Positions 50,789 to 64,000 of a stretch of 64,000 nt of DNA are shown here, one piece after another. The stretch is taken from the NCBI RefSeq assembly GCF_022539665.2, contig NC_081334.1:4092001-4156000 (forward strand), in the 5' to 3' direction. A program made the position numbers and the translations under genes. How positions within the stretch are numbered: position 1 is the first letter of the stretch; every line of letters begins with the position of its first letter. The DNA comes from Daphnia carinata. Lineage: Eukaryota > Arthropoda > Branchiopoda > Diplostraca > Daphniidae. The notes under the pieces were generated by a model. That model was not told the origin of the DNA. It saw only the letters and a program-made list of their open reading frames with translations, and did no database searches.

Positions 50789-53408
50789 TCATGTTTCATG
50801 TTCTTTATCAAGATGACCATAAAGCTTTACTGGCCCTTGTCCACCAGCTTTGACACGGCCAACAAACTCCCGTTGTTTTTTTGAGACCTCTGCCGATACG
50901 CTGGAATTCCATACTTCCAACAAGCTCTTACCAGCTAATGATGACCTCACCTAAATTTCCAAAACAAGGAAATTAGTCTTAAAATTCTTCAACATCATTT
51001 CTAAAAACTTGCATCTAGTCGGGGGGCTTTAGCTGCGGGCATAGCTACAGGCGAAAGAGGAGTGTCTGGAATCGACGATCTTGCAGAATTGATTTCCTGA
51101 GCGGATTCCTGGAAAATAGCAATGAATTTTCTTTTCTCTAAGCACCATGTCGACGCTAACGATTCATTGTTTATCACATTACATACTTTCGTTGATGAAG
51201 GCACAAGCAAAGGATTAGGTGCGGTTCCTTTGCTTCGACATTCCAGTAAGCAAGCCAATACACGACGGTGTTGTTCACTTCTACAATGATGCCGAAGCAT
51301 GATCTCGCATTCCTAGAAAGTATGAAATGTTAGGGTTTGACGTGATATGCAACGTACGACAGGTACCTTGAAAAGTATGCGATATTGCTCCTCCCTGCGA
51401 TTTCCTTTAGCACCTCGATCGCGATGACCAGAACACGTAGGAGGCAATGGCTCGTTCCTCGATTCCAGTGCCAACAGATTATATATAACTTTTTTGCACT
51501 CTATGACCTGGTCGTCTGTAAGTTCTTCGTTGACTATAATTTTTGTTAAAGTTTCCATATGAACACCCATGTTAAATACGATCGTGGAGCTGATGGTCAT
51601 TGGCCAATACTGCGTCCAACGCTCCATCCGATTTGATGCTCGTTCTATAGGTAAGGGAGTTCCAAAAGGTTCCGAAAGCAAATAAGGTACCAATTTGTTT
51701 TCTTTCATCAACTCTCCAAAATCGGGTATTCTAGGAAGGTTTATAAAAACAAAATCAATTCTTTGTCTTTTTTCGCGTACACCGTACTAGTAAATCAATT
51801 TACCTGTAATCTGTCACCCTTCCCCCAGAGCCTTCACTAATGCTAGGAGGATCTTCTATTACGCTTCGACCAATTAGCAAAGAATGCAGAAATATTTCTC
51901 CTCCATGGGCTGCGAGCATATGCGATGTTGTCCGTCCACCGGTGCCACTTCTCGGTAACTCTAACATGACTGATCTGCGAGAATGATTATTATCAAGTGG
52001 TTTAATATAGTTTTAACTTCTGTTACCGTCCCCCAAGCAGAAAATTGGTCAGACAGGAAGACGGGCGGCTAGTAACATCGACAGGAGATATGCGATAGGC
52101 TGAGCTGCACGGCCACATTTCGACGCTGTTGGATGTTGCTCGTGGAGTGCACCATTTAAGAGTGACGGTTTTGTAACCGTAGCCCTCTTTCATAAGGAAA
52201 AGTGCACTTTCGTTCTAAAATTCAAGCATATTCATAAATGATCTGCATTGGAGCACCGAAGTTGTTAACAACCCTACCTTTAATTTTAAAATATCAGCAT
52301 GTGCTGATACTGGATGAAAGATCTCGACGTCATAATTAGCTGAAGACGATGCATTTTGCTCCTCCTTCATTGGAATGCCAGTGACAGTGGTTGAAGCCAA
52401 TTCATAGTGCTGGAGCACGAGGCTATTGACAAAAGAAAAAAGTAGGGCTCACGTTTGCTTGACTGAAGGCAATTTCTGTCATACCTCACAAGGCGACTTG
52501 CAAGCCACCGGCTTGCACACACTGAAATAAGCTCGCAACTTAAAAGGGGAGATAGTTCTAGACGCGGGTGTTCTAAATTGTAAGACAATCATGAATTGAA
52601 CAAGAAATAAAAAATTAGTAAATTTCTACCTTTGAGGGTTATTGTAGGAGGATTAGGGAAAATATTTACTACAACAAAATCACAATGATGAATTGGCATG
52701 TGGGTTGGAGGGAAGTTTCTTTGATTGATCTGGAGTATGGTTTCTTGAAAGAAGGATTCTAAACTTCTGACATAGCCATCTTCTCTGAATGAACTGATGC
52801 ATATAACTCGTCCTCTGTTATGCACCTGTGAGACATCCATCATATAGGCAAGACTAGATTTAAGAAAAATGAAATCAGAACCTTTGATTTATTTTCAGCT
52901 GATTTTAATTTTTCCAGCTGGGCATCAGAACATTCAGTTAGTGCTTCTAGTGCTGCTGTTAGGCCATGCATAATTGAAGAATCTCCAAGTCTAGAATCAG
53001 ACACAGGGACACCAAGTTGAGCAAAGTGATAGGTAATCTGTTAATTCAAAAATATTTTGCTGCATTACATCAGAATGTCTAATGAAGCATAATAGTCCTT
53101 ACACTGGTGAGATTTTGTTGGTTTGTTCCCCATGATCCAACTGGATTCACTTTCGTATCACAGATCATGAATCTGATGAGTCTACCAGTAGGATAAATAT
53201 CCCAAACAATCCTGCAGTACTCAAATGAAGCTTCTGCAGCACAAGTCCAGAGCGATTTACACACTGGAGTAACAGGAATAAATGCTCCTGCTCCGTGGCT
53301 CCTTGATTTGTTAAAAACATCTAGTTCAATGGGAAGATCAGAGGCACGTGCCATAACAGGGCCGTGGTCAATCACAAATACTGTCTTTAAACTGTTTGGC
53401 CAAGACAT
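50789..53408 (-). CDS. asun: Asunder / Integrator complex subunit 13
   Basis: INTS13 is part of the Integrator complex that processes snRNAs and regulates RNA polymerase II; Asunder also governs dynein at the nuclear envelope. The start ATG at 53408 gives [20 protein letters not shown]. Family landmarks follow in order: [49 protein letters not shown], and then [19 protein letters not shown]. Next are [52 protein letters not shown] and [14 protein letters not shown]. The C-terminal [20 protein letters not shown] with FVGRV corresponds to the conserved tail. About ten exons join in frame and the stop is at 50789. It looks complete. Confidence 0.93.
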
Positions 53409-55544
<2,136 letters not shown>

Positions 55545-56122
55545 CAAGATTCCAACTGGTTCTCATTTTAATTAGCAGAGAGAAAAAGGGGGAGAAGGAG
55601 AGGGAGGGAAAATATTCGCATTATAAGATAATCATGATTCAAAATGTAACTATGGGCTATCTGCCATCCGGTTGCTACTAATTGATTTAGTTTCCAACAT
55701 TTCATCAAGCACAGTTTTGTGTTGATTCATTTGAAACTTCCAACCAAGTTATAAAATCGGCATGGTGGCATTTAGTCATGTAAATTGCAATTGTACCCCT
55801 TTTTTTTTGTCTTGCCTTCAACATATTAATCAACCGTCATACCTTTTGATCCCTTTCGCTATCGATCCATTAATAAATGATTAACGTCATTATAAATTTT
55901 GTTATTATAGGCGATGTTCTTATACTATTTAAAGTATTATTAATTACCGCAAAAGAAGACAGGTTATAGAAGATGAAATGGCGACATTTCTCGCCTTTTT
56001 CTTTTTTACATCAGGCAAAACACGAAAAAAAAAAAGAATTGAGTTAATAACAAGCAAAGAAATTGCTTCAAACGATGTCAGATCTTTTCAGCCAAACCTG
56101 CAAAGCTTTAACCAATCCAGTT
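55545..56122. other. Tail-to-tail spacer, Rap1 / RTCB
   Basis: The 3' UTR of Rap1 includes a GA-rich patch at about 55576-55610 (AGAGAAAAAGGGGGAGAAGG). No further gene is seen. Confidence 0.5.
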
Positions 56123-58165
<2,043 letters not shown>

Positions 58166-58973
58166 TTTAGATTATGAATCCAATTAGTTCCAGGCTAGTG
58201 AAATTTCAATAGGATTTTCTAAGTCTCGTTTCAACTTTTTTTTTCTGTTTTTTCTTGCGAACTGCCAGCTGGAGACAAACGTCAACTGATGATTGGTTTT
58301 GGAAACGTTGTCGAAATGCTTCGACGTCGGAATGGACAAAAACACGTGGGATTGAATAATCAGTTGATGTAATAGTGAATATAAATCTGAAGTGCATCGT
58401 CTGCTTGACGTCTTAAAAATCGCAGCAGAAAAAAACGATGAAGACTTCTATACCCTTCCAAAATATAATTTAATTTTGGTCACTCTTTTCTTGTCACCGT
58501 ATTAATAACTGTTGGCTTAAAAATATAGAACCAGTTTGGAAGAAAGCCTGTAGGCTACTGCATCCACCGCGTGATACCGCGGTATTATCCCTTTTCCTTT
58601 ATCTCTTATCTTTTCTTATCTATTTTTCTTATCAACTTATCGATGTGATATATTATTTAGTCATACTTACTGCAATTATTTCATCATTAACAGTTATACG
58701 TACTTTTAAGCTTTATTTAAACTGGACGAGAGCTATAATTATTAAGTTTTGCTGCCCGCTTTGTAATTTTGTATCATATTTACCACATACTGCCGTGACT
58801 TGTTTTAAAAATAACGTTACCACTAATGCTGCAACTACCATCTCTTAATCTATTTCCGCGTCTCCAATATTTTCCGTGAGATTAAGCTCTCTAAGATAAC
58901 ATTAAATCTGCAATTACTTTCAGGCAAAACAAATTTGTTTTATTGAAATACATTGAATTCAAATATTAAATGA
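58166..58973. other. RTCB upstream region with GATA-site cluster
   Basis: Between the INO80E stop and the RTCB start. It contains a 12-bp perfect palindrome, ATACCGCGGTAT, at about 58574-58585. Directly beside it is a run of six TTATC (GATAA) words to about 58642. No coding sequence. Confidence 0.5.
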
Positions 58974-59911
58974 TTAATTATGCTCCATATCGATCGTGAC
59001 GTTCTCATCTCCACCATTACTAGGGGACGTATCCATATCAAGAAATTCTCGAAAGTTACCACCGCCTACTAACAATAGCACGGCGACGTTACATAGAAAT
59101 AAAATTTTTCATTAAAACACATAAAAAGTGCATGCTACTTACTTTCTATATCATTACTAAACATTTCAGTAGGTACAGTTGCAGGAGCTTTGTCAGGTGC
59201 AAACGAGAATTCCAACTGACTCTGTTGGGCTCTATAAAATTTAAAATTGATAACTAGAGATTATATTTAATTGTAAGAGCTAATATACCTTCTTGATTCT
59301 AAGTGCCTCACAACTTCTTCTGGAGTCATATGACCTGTTTTGGTTGTAACCTCTTGTTTAGAACTCGAATCTTCCATCAGAAGGTTTGCTACTGTTTCAG
59401 GTTTCACGCTGTTTTTCTTGTCAAGTTTATTTGGAGGTTTTCTTCTGGGTTTTGATGGAATGCCAGGAGTTTTCTTTGTCCCCCGTTCTGTTTTCATTTT
59501 TTTCCTAAAAATCGTTTCTAGTGGGTTGCTCTAACAAAAATTTAAAATGTAGTAAACCAGATAGTTGCTTACTTTCTATCTGAACTTTTATGCTGCATCT
59601 TCATTTCACCATCAGAAGAATCTGTCAAATCATCATCAGATGATTCAAAAGCAGGGGACCCCGCTTCATGCTGGGTCAACATATCTAGTAGAAATGTTCT
59701 GTCTTTAAGAATCCTCAATAGCCTTTTCTCCATGTTTCGTATCTCCATGGAAAAACACTCATTTTCCTATTTTAAAAAATATAATCAATCTAAACTTTCA
59801 TAGTGGATAAATTTCTGTCCTTACATAAATGAGAAATTTTAGCTTCCGCTTTAGATTTCTGTATTTATCCTTAAATACCATGTCCTCATTGTCAAAACTT
59901 TCTAGAGCCAT
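58974..59911 (-). CDS. INO80E: INO80 complex subunit E
   Basis: INO80E is a small metazoan-specific subunit of the INO80 nucleosome remodeller. The start ATG at 59911 gives MALESFDNEDMVFKDKYRNL and continues KRKLKFLIY, the conserved N-terminal helix. The next exon continues ENECFSMEIRNMEKRLLRIL, then KDRTFLLDMLTQHEAG, a coiled coil matching human INO80E (DKSFLLDRLLQYE). A Ser/Asp-rich acidic patch follows (FESSDDDLTDSSDGE). A Lys/Pro-rich basic middle is next (PSKPRRKPPNKLDKKNS). The C-terminal motif VPTEMFSNDIE ends with DENVTIDMEHN, like human TVPRQMFSDAGS ... DLVIDIPE. Five to six short exons join in frame. It is head-to-head with AMN1 across 468 bp. Confidence 0.82.
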
Positions 59912-60379
59912 TCGGTCGTTATGACAATATTGAATGGTGTGAATTCGTCAAGCTGTAAACTTTAAATCCGTCAAGGAAGTCTCCAAGGCCTGAAGTTATT
60001 CACAGTTGTACTATAAGTTTTGATAGGTAAATTTAAAGCTTTGAACCAGACGACGCAAAGGCGTGTTGAAGCTGTCGCGACATCTGGCACCTGCCGTGCT
60101 AATATAATCAATAACTTCGTTTCCAATAAACTGTTGAAATACTTATGAAAAATTTTACTCCCACGAACGAGAATAAAAATTAGTAAACGTTTTTTTATTT
60201 ACGTCAATTAAGAAATTATTTGAACATTTATAAACAAAAAAGGTCGCAGCGTTGGAAACACCATAAGCTTGTCGTCTGGTAGGGTTTCAAAAAATAAAAG
60301 AAACACGCTCAAGATCAAAATGTGTGAATCACAATAATCTTATTTTTTTATTAGAAGAAAGTAAATCGACTTTGTAATC
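59912..60379. other. Bidirectional promoter, INO80E / AMN1
   Basis: 468 bp between divergent start codons, AT-rich, with no TATA box at a convincing distance on either side. No coding sequence. Confidence 0.5.
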
Positions 60380-61415
60380 ATGAGTGCCCATAATTTCCAT
60401 TATGATATTCCCTATGAATCCTCGAACACCGAATCCTTGTTCACGTTGTAAGTATATTATTTGGGCAAAATTTTTTCGAAAATCTTATTTTGTTCACTCT
60501 GCAAACAGGTGCACGAGAATTGTTGCCCTAAACATCACATCAAATCTTTCTATGGCTCAGTTCTTACCAGCAAGTATAAAAAGCGTACTAGTAACACTGT
60601 TAGGGAGGAGACATTTGTTGACTGGACCAGTTTTAAGATGCTTGGCCCATCCAGATTTAAAGGCATTGAATTTGGCTGGTTCAAAAGTGAGAGACTCAAC
60701 AGTGAGAATCCTCCAATGCCTAACAAAGCTGGCATTGTTGCACATTCCAGGAAATGAAATCTCAACGCAAGGTAACAACGTAAACAAATCACTGCATTAA
60801 AATCAACTCTAATTTCTGTTTTACTCCCCACAGGCCTTGTTCAGTTATTTCCTTATTTAACTTGTCTTGAAGAGCTAGATATCTCAGATAGTAAAGTTGA
60901 TGACCAGGCATTAGTTTCTCTTACTGATAATTGTCCTAAACTTCACATAATCATTCTGGGAAAATGCCCTGATATCACGGATAGAGGCTTCAGATATCTA
61001 GCCACAAAACTTCACAACATTGCTGTCCTTGACATCTCATATACTAAGGTATTGATTGTCAGATTCATTCAAACCAAGTCTGAGAATAGCATCCCCAATT
61101 CTATAAACATTTATACCAGGTGACAGATGGTGGTCTGAAGGCTTTAAGCAAAGGCCCTTCTTGCTGCAAGCTGAAAGAGTTGCATATAGACGGGTGCCAG
61201 CAGTTGACTTCTCTATGCGGGCCGTACCTGCAAGCTTTCCCATGCCTATCGATGTTGAGCTTCTATGACTGCCCTGGTCTTCTCAAGAGTGAATGGTTTG
61301 AAAGGTATTTATAAATATTCGTGTTCTGAAAGCATTACAGCCTGTTTAATAATTTTTCTTTAGCTTCAGCTGCGACAAGAAAAAATTATTCAAGAATATT
61401 TCATTCACGATCTAG
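60380..61415 (+). CDS. AMN1: AMN1 homologue, leucine-rich-repeat protein
   Basis: AMN1 proteins are leucine-rich-repeat proteins of the F-box/LRR superfamily without the F-box; yeast Amn1 opposes mitotic exit. Exons are 60380-60447, 60509-60771, 60834-61048, 61120-61304 and about 61365-61415. The N-terminus LFTLCTRIVALNITSNLSMA with FLPASIKSVLVTLL matches the human AMN1 start (CLWCFMKNISRYL, LPPNIKDRLIKI). Cysteine-containing LRRs follow: LRCLAHPDLKALNLAGSKVR, EELDISDSKVDDQALVSL, CPKLHIIILGKCPDITDRGF, VTDGGLKALSKGPSCCKLKE and LSMLSFYDCPGL. If the fourth donor (GAAAG/GTATTT) is not used, the protein would end ERYL at 61314. It is tail-to-tail with KIF21. Confidence 0.85.
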
Positions 61416-62181
61416 TGAAAAAGTTGACATTGTTACATTCCCCCAACAAAGTCCTTTCATTTCTACTATTTAGAAATAGGGAACCAAGAGTTATTTTGTT
61501 TTATCACTTTTGCATGCCTTCGAGAGCGTGGCTACTCATAATTATGGGGTGTTTCGTATACAGAACTCACTCATGTGTATTCCCACATCTTTCTCCTATA
61601 CAAAAAAAGGCCTCATTCTTATTATTATAAATTTTGGTAAATTATGTATCCTGTATGAGACTCGTGATAGCTAGAAAAAAAAAATACAATCAATTTTTTC
61701 CTTAACTTCCATCGGTTACTATATAAATAAAAAAGAACGTTTCGGATACGAACAGACGGGATGTCCTGAAAGAAGCAGAAATTCTTAATTTTTTTTTCGG
61801 TTATTTGGAGATTAAATACTTTTTTGTTTTGTTTTCCTCGCCTAGGTACTCGTATAAATGGAATGTGTTGGGTATCTTACTGGAATGCTAAACTTGTGAT
61901 TAAGATTTCTTAAAGTAGAACTAAAAAAAAAAACGTTTCAGAGAAACCTAGATATGTGCAGCATTGTGCACAATCTGTTTGGTTGTATACACAGCTTGAC
62001 GGACTGTGCTTTTTCAAAATGATTGAGTTATTAAAAAAAAAAAAAAGAATACGAAAAGGACACGAGAGAAGGTGTGTGAGTGACTAAACCAACGTCTCCT
62101 TACCCTTAAAAATATTTAGAAAACTTAAATTAAAGCAAAAAAAAAACGAGGGTGGTTTAAACGAGCAGTTTGCAAGAAACT
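61416..62181. other. Tail-to-tail spacer, AMN1 / KIF21
   Basis: AT-rich 3' UTR sequence with several poly-A/T runs (about 61676-61684, 61791-61798, 61923-61932, 62033-62045). No gene seen. Confidence 0.5.
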
Positions 62182-63720
62182 TTAAAAAGATTCACCAGCT
62201 TCGGGGGAGATGCTGTCGACATTGGAGCGCAATCTCCAGATGTTGACCGTGTTATCATTGGAAGCGGTGAATATGTTGGTAGAGTTGAAAGCGATCGCAT
62301 TGACTGAGGCCGAGTGGGCACGCATTTCGCCGACAGATTCCCAATTTTCGGTTGACCACAGGCGGAGGACGCCTCCGCGGCAGCCGGAAATGACGAGACG
62401 TTGAGGCAGATGGACCAGACCGCAAATCCAGTCGCGGTGAACGTTAGATAGCGACAGCACTTGCTCACCCTGTTCGACGTCCCACAGTTTGATGCAAGCG
62501 TCACGTGATCCTGAGACTAGCGACGTGCCACTCAAGGAAAGGCATTGGACACCATCGTAGTGAGGCGGGTCCAAATTAAACCTAACCACCACGAACGAAT
62601 TAAAATCCATGTGCATAAGAAATAAAAAAATACGAATAAAAAAGGGCAAACCTCGGACTCAGAACTCCAGTGGCTCCATCACGCACTTCAAACACTTTAA
62701 CGTAATGATCCTTAGATCCTGTTATGACGTATTCAACTTTGTCGTTGCCGTCCGACTCGACGCCGGCCATGGGGGCGTTTCCGACGGCCAGACACATGAC
62801 GGCTGCCTGGTGGCCACCGCTCAACTTGCCCGTGCTGCTGAATTTGCGGATGTCCCAGATGCGCACCTGGCTGCCCGCCGCGGCGTACAACACGGCACTA
62901 CTCTGACCGCTCAAAGCGATATCGTTAATCAGCGATTCACCCTGAGGTAGCTGTAGGCTGCGTGTGCTAGTCGTGTTTGCCTGATTGCCGCTGGCCGGCC
63001 AACCGGAAGAGCTTAAGGTTTTGATGCAGCGACTCGGCGATTGCCTCAAGTCCCACACTTTGACGTAAGCGGACGAGGCGGTAAAGACCAGTCCGGTTTC
63101 CGGTGAATACTTGACAGCCACAACATTGTTGGGGTGGCGGTCCAGCGATTGAATTTCAACCCCGGAATGGAGATCCCACACTTTGACGGTACGATCTAAC
63201 AGCCGTAATGTGAAATGTTATTATTTTTTTTGTGTGTGTATTAAATAAAAAATAGTTTTGTATTTAATTACCTTTTGAAGCTGAGAAGAGATTGGCGTCC
63301 GTGGCACAAATGGAAAGTACTGCCTGGCAATGCCCTTCGGCCGTCCGAGTACAGATGAGGGGTGATTTATTGCTCAGCTGTTGAATAATTGAAAAAAAAA
63401 TGCGTAGAATATTACAGAACCATTAATCAAAAGAAAAAGAAAAAAAAAGGGAAACTTGGAACATAGACAAACTTATTACAAGCATCACAACAAGCGAAAT
63501 TCAGCCAATTATTTATTCATTATTTTTTTTTTGTTTTTCTTTCTTACCTTGCCCTGGAATGGATGGACGACGCCACGGTCAGGTACGGGCTCTTGGCCAA
63601 CATTTGTGCCGTGAGTTAGCCGTGAAAAAACGTTGGGATTCTCTTCGCGACTGGTCCCGCCCCGTCGAAATGTGGGTGGTGAAGCGGGTGGTGTCGGAGA
63701 CGTTTCACCCGGCTCGCTGG
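62182..63720 (-). CDS. KIF21: KIF21-family kinesin, C-terminal WD40 part (gene runs off the right edge)
   Basis: KIF21 kinesins limit microtubule growth; the motor and coiled coil lie 5' of this window. The first exon inside the window (about 63549-63720) encodes NPNVFSRLTHGTNVGQ, corresponding to the NVFSRLT motif that precedes the WD40 domain in KIF21A/B. The propeller follows: CTRTAEGHCQAVLSICATDA, DRTVKVWDLHSGVEIQSLDR, HPNNVVAVKYSPETGLVFTA, YVKVWDLRQSPSRCIKTLSS and QVRIWDIRKFSSTGKLSGGH. VITGSKDHYVKVFEVRDGAT, LVSGSRDACIKLWDVEQGEQ and IFTASNDNTVNIWRLRSN complete it. These are the seven expected blades. The stop is at 62182. The intron 5' of 63720 continues beyond the window, so the gene is partial. 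Intronic sequence to 64000 has no other gene. Confidence 0.9.
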
Positions 63721-64000
63721 ATATAGACATAAGGCATGACGGGATTCAAGCGTAGGAAAAAAAAGGGGGAAAGGGAGGATGAGGCACAGAAGCGGCAGCG
63801 TCACAGGCCAGTCACGAAATATAAAAAAAAAGAAAAACAAAAAAAGGTAAGCATAAAAAAACAAGTCAATCAACAAGTCAGTCAAACAGTTAGAAAGAAG
63901 ATGAAGGCAGAAAGATTATTAATGTTTTATTGATGAGGTTTAACGTCTGTTGCAGAAGAAAGAAGTTAAAAATAAAAAAAAAACACCCGAAATAAAATGA

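Overview
This window is nuclear DNA of an arthropod, most likely a branchiopod crustacean such as Daphnia. The genes are eukaryotic and intron-rich, with many introns of about 60-80 bp and clean GT/AG borders. Gene spacing is tight. The proteins read as arthropod orthologues, including Pelle, Asunder/INTS13, a Star-like protein and a long-wavelength opsin with the Daphnia-style gene layout. The species call is inference from gene content, because no search was possible.

Layout. 0.6-2.4 kb: RTCA, the RNA 3'-phosphate cyclase (+). 2.8-3.2 kb: a small membrane protein (-). 4.3-5.6 kb: an arrestin-domain protein (-). 6.7-8.0 kb: an unusual ankyrin protein (+). 9.7-14.2 kb: two more small membrane proteins and a secreted Ala/Gln-rich protein (all -). 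15.1-17.8 kb: the Toll/IL-1 pathway kinase Pelle/IRAK (+). 18.0-22.2 kb: a C6orf120-like secreted protein followed after 21 bp by the repair nuclease ERCC4/XPF (+). 22.3-25.3 kb: a secreted Ig-domain protein and an inhibitory-type serpin (-). 26.6-27.9 kb: a coiled-coil protein (-). 28.8-31.4 kb: a PWWP/IBD chromatin reader (+). 32.1-33.9 kb: an r-opsin (-). 38.0-39.2 kb: a Star/FkbM-like protein (+). 39.5-40.4 kb: a U1-type zinc-finger protein (-). 41.4-43.6 kb: CXXC1/CFP1 (+). 50.3-50.7 kb: a small membrane protein (+). 50.8-53.4 kb: Asunder/INTS13 (-). 54.8-55.5 kb: Rap1 (+). 56.1-58.2 kb: RTCB, the RNA ligase (-). 59.0-59.9 kb: INO80E (-). 60.4-61.4 kb: AMN1 (+). 62.2 kb to the right edge: the 3' WD40 part of a KIF21 kinesin (-).

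Most genes are housekeeping genes in head-to-head or tail-to-tail pairs. The exception is 43.6-50.2 kb, an accessory island. It holds a cuticle-protein fragment, a C/T-rich tandem region, two GC-rich stretches packed with perfect hairpins (one enclosed by a 24-bp inverted repeat), four tRNA-like sequences and a broken latrophilin-type GPCR. This island is the part of the window most likely to contain something undescribed.

Functional links. RTCA and RTCB are both RNA-end repair enzymes acting on 2',3'-cyclic or 3'-phosphate ends. CXXC1, INO80E, the PWWP/IBD protein and INTS13 belong to chromatin and transcription. Pelle, the serpin and the secreted Ig protein could serve immunity. Apart from the C6orf120-ERCC4 pair, nothing in the sequence shows co-transcription. 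Exon borders were read by eye from open frames, splice motifs and family conservation.
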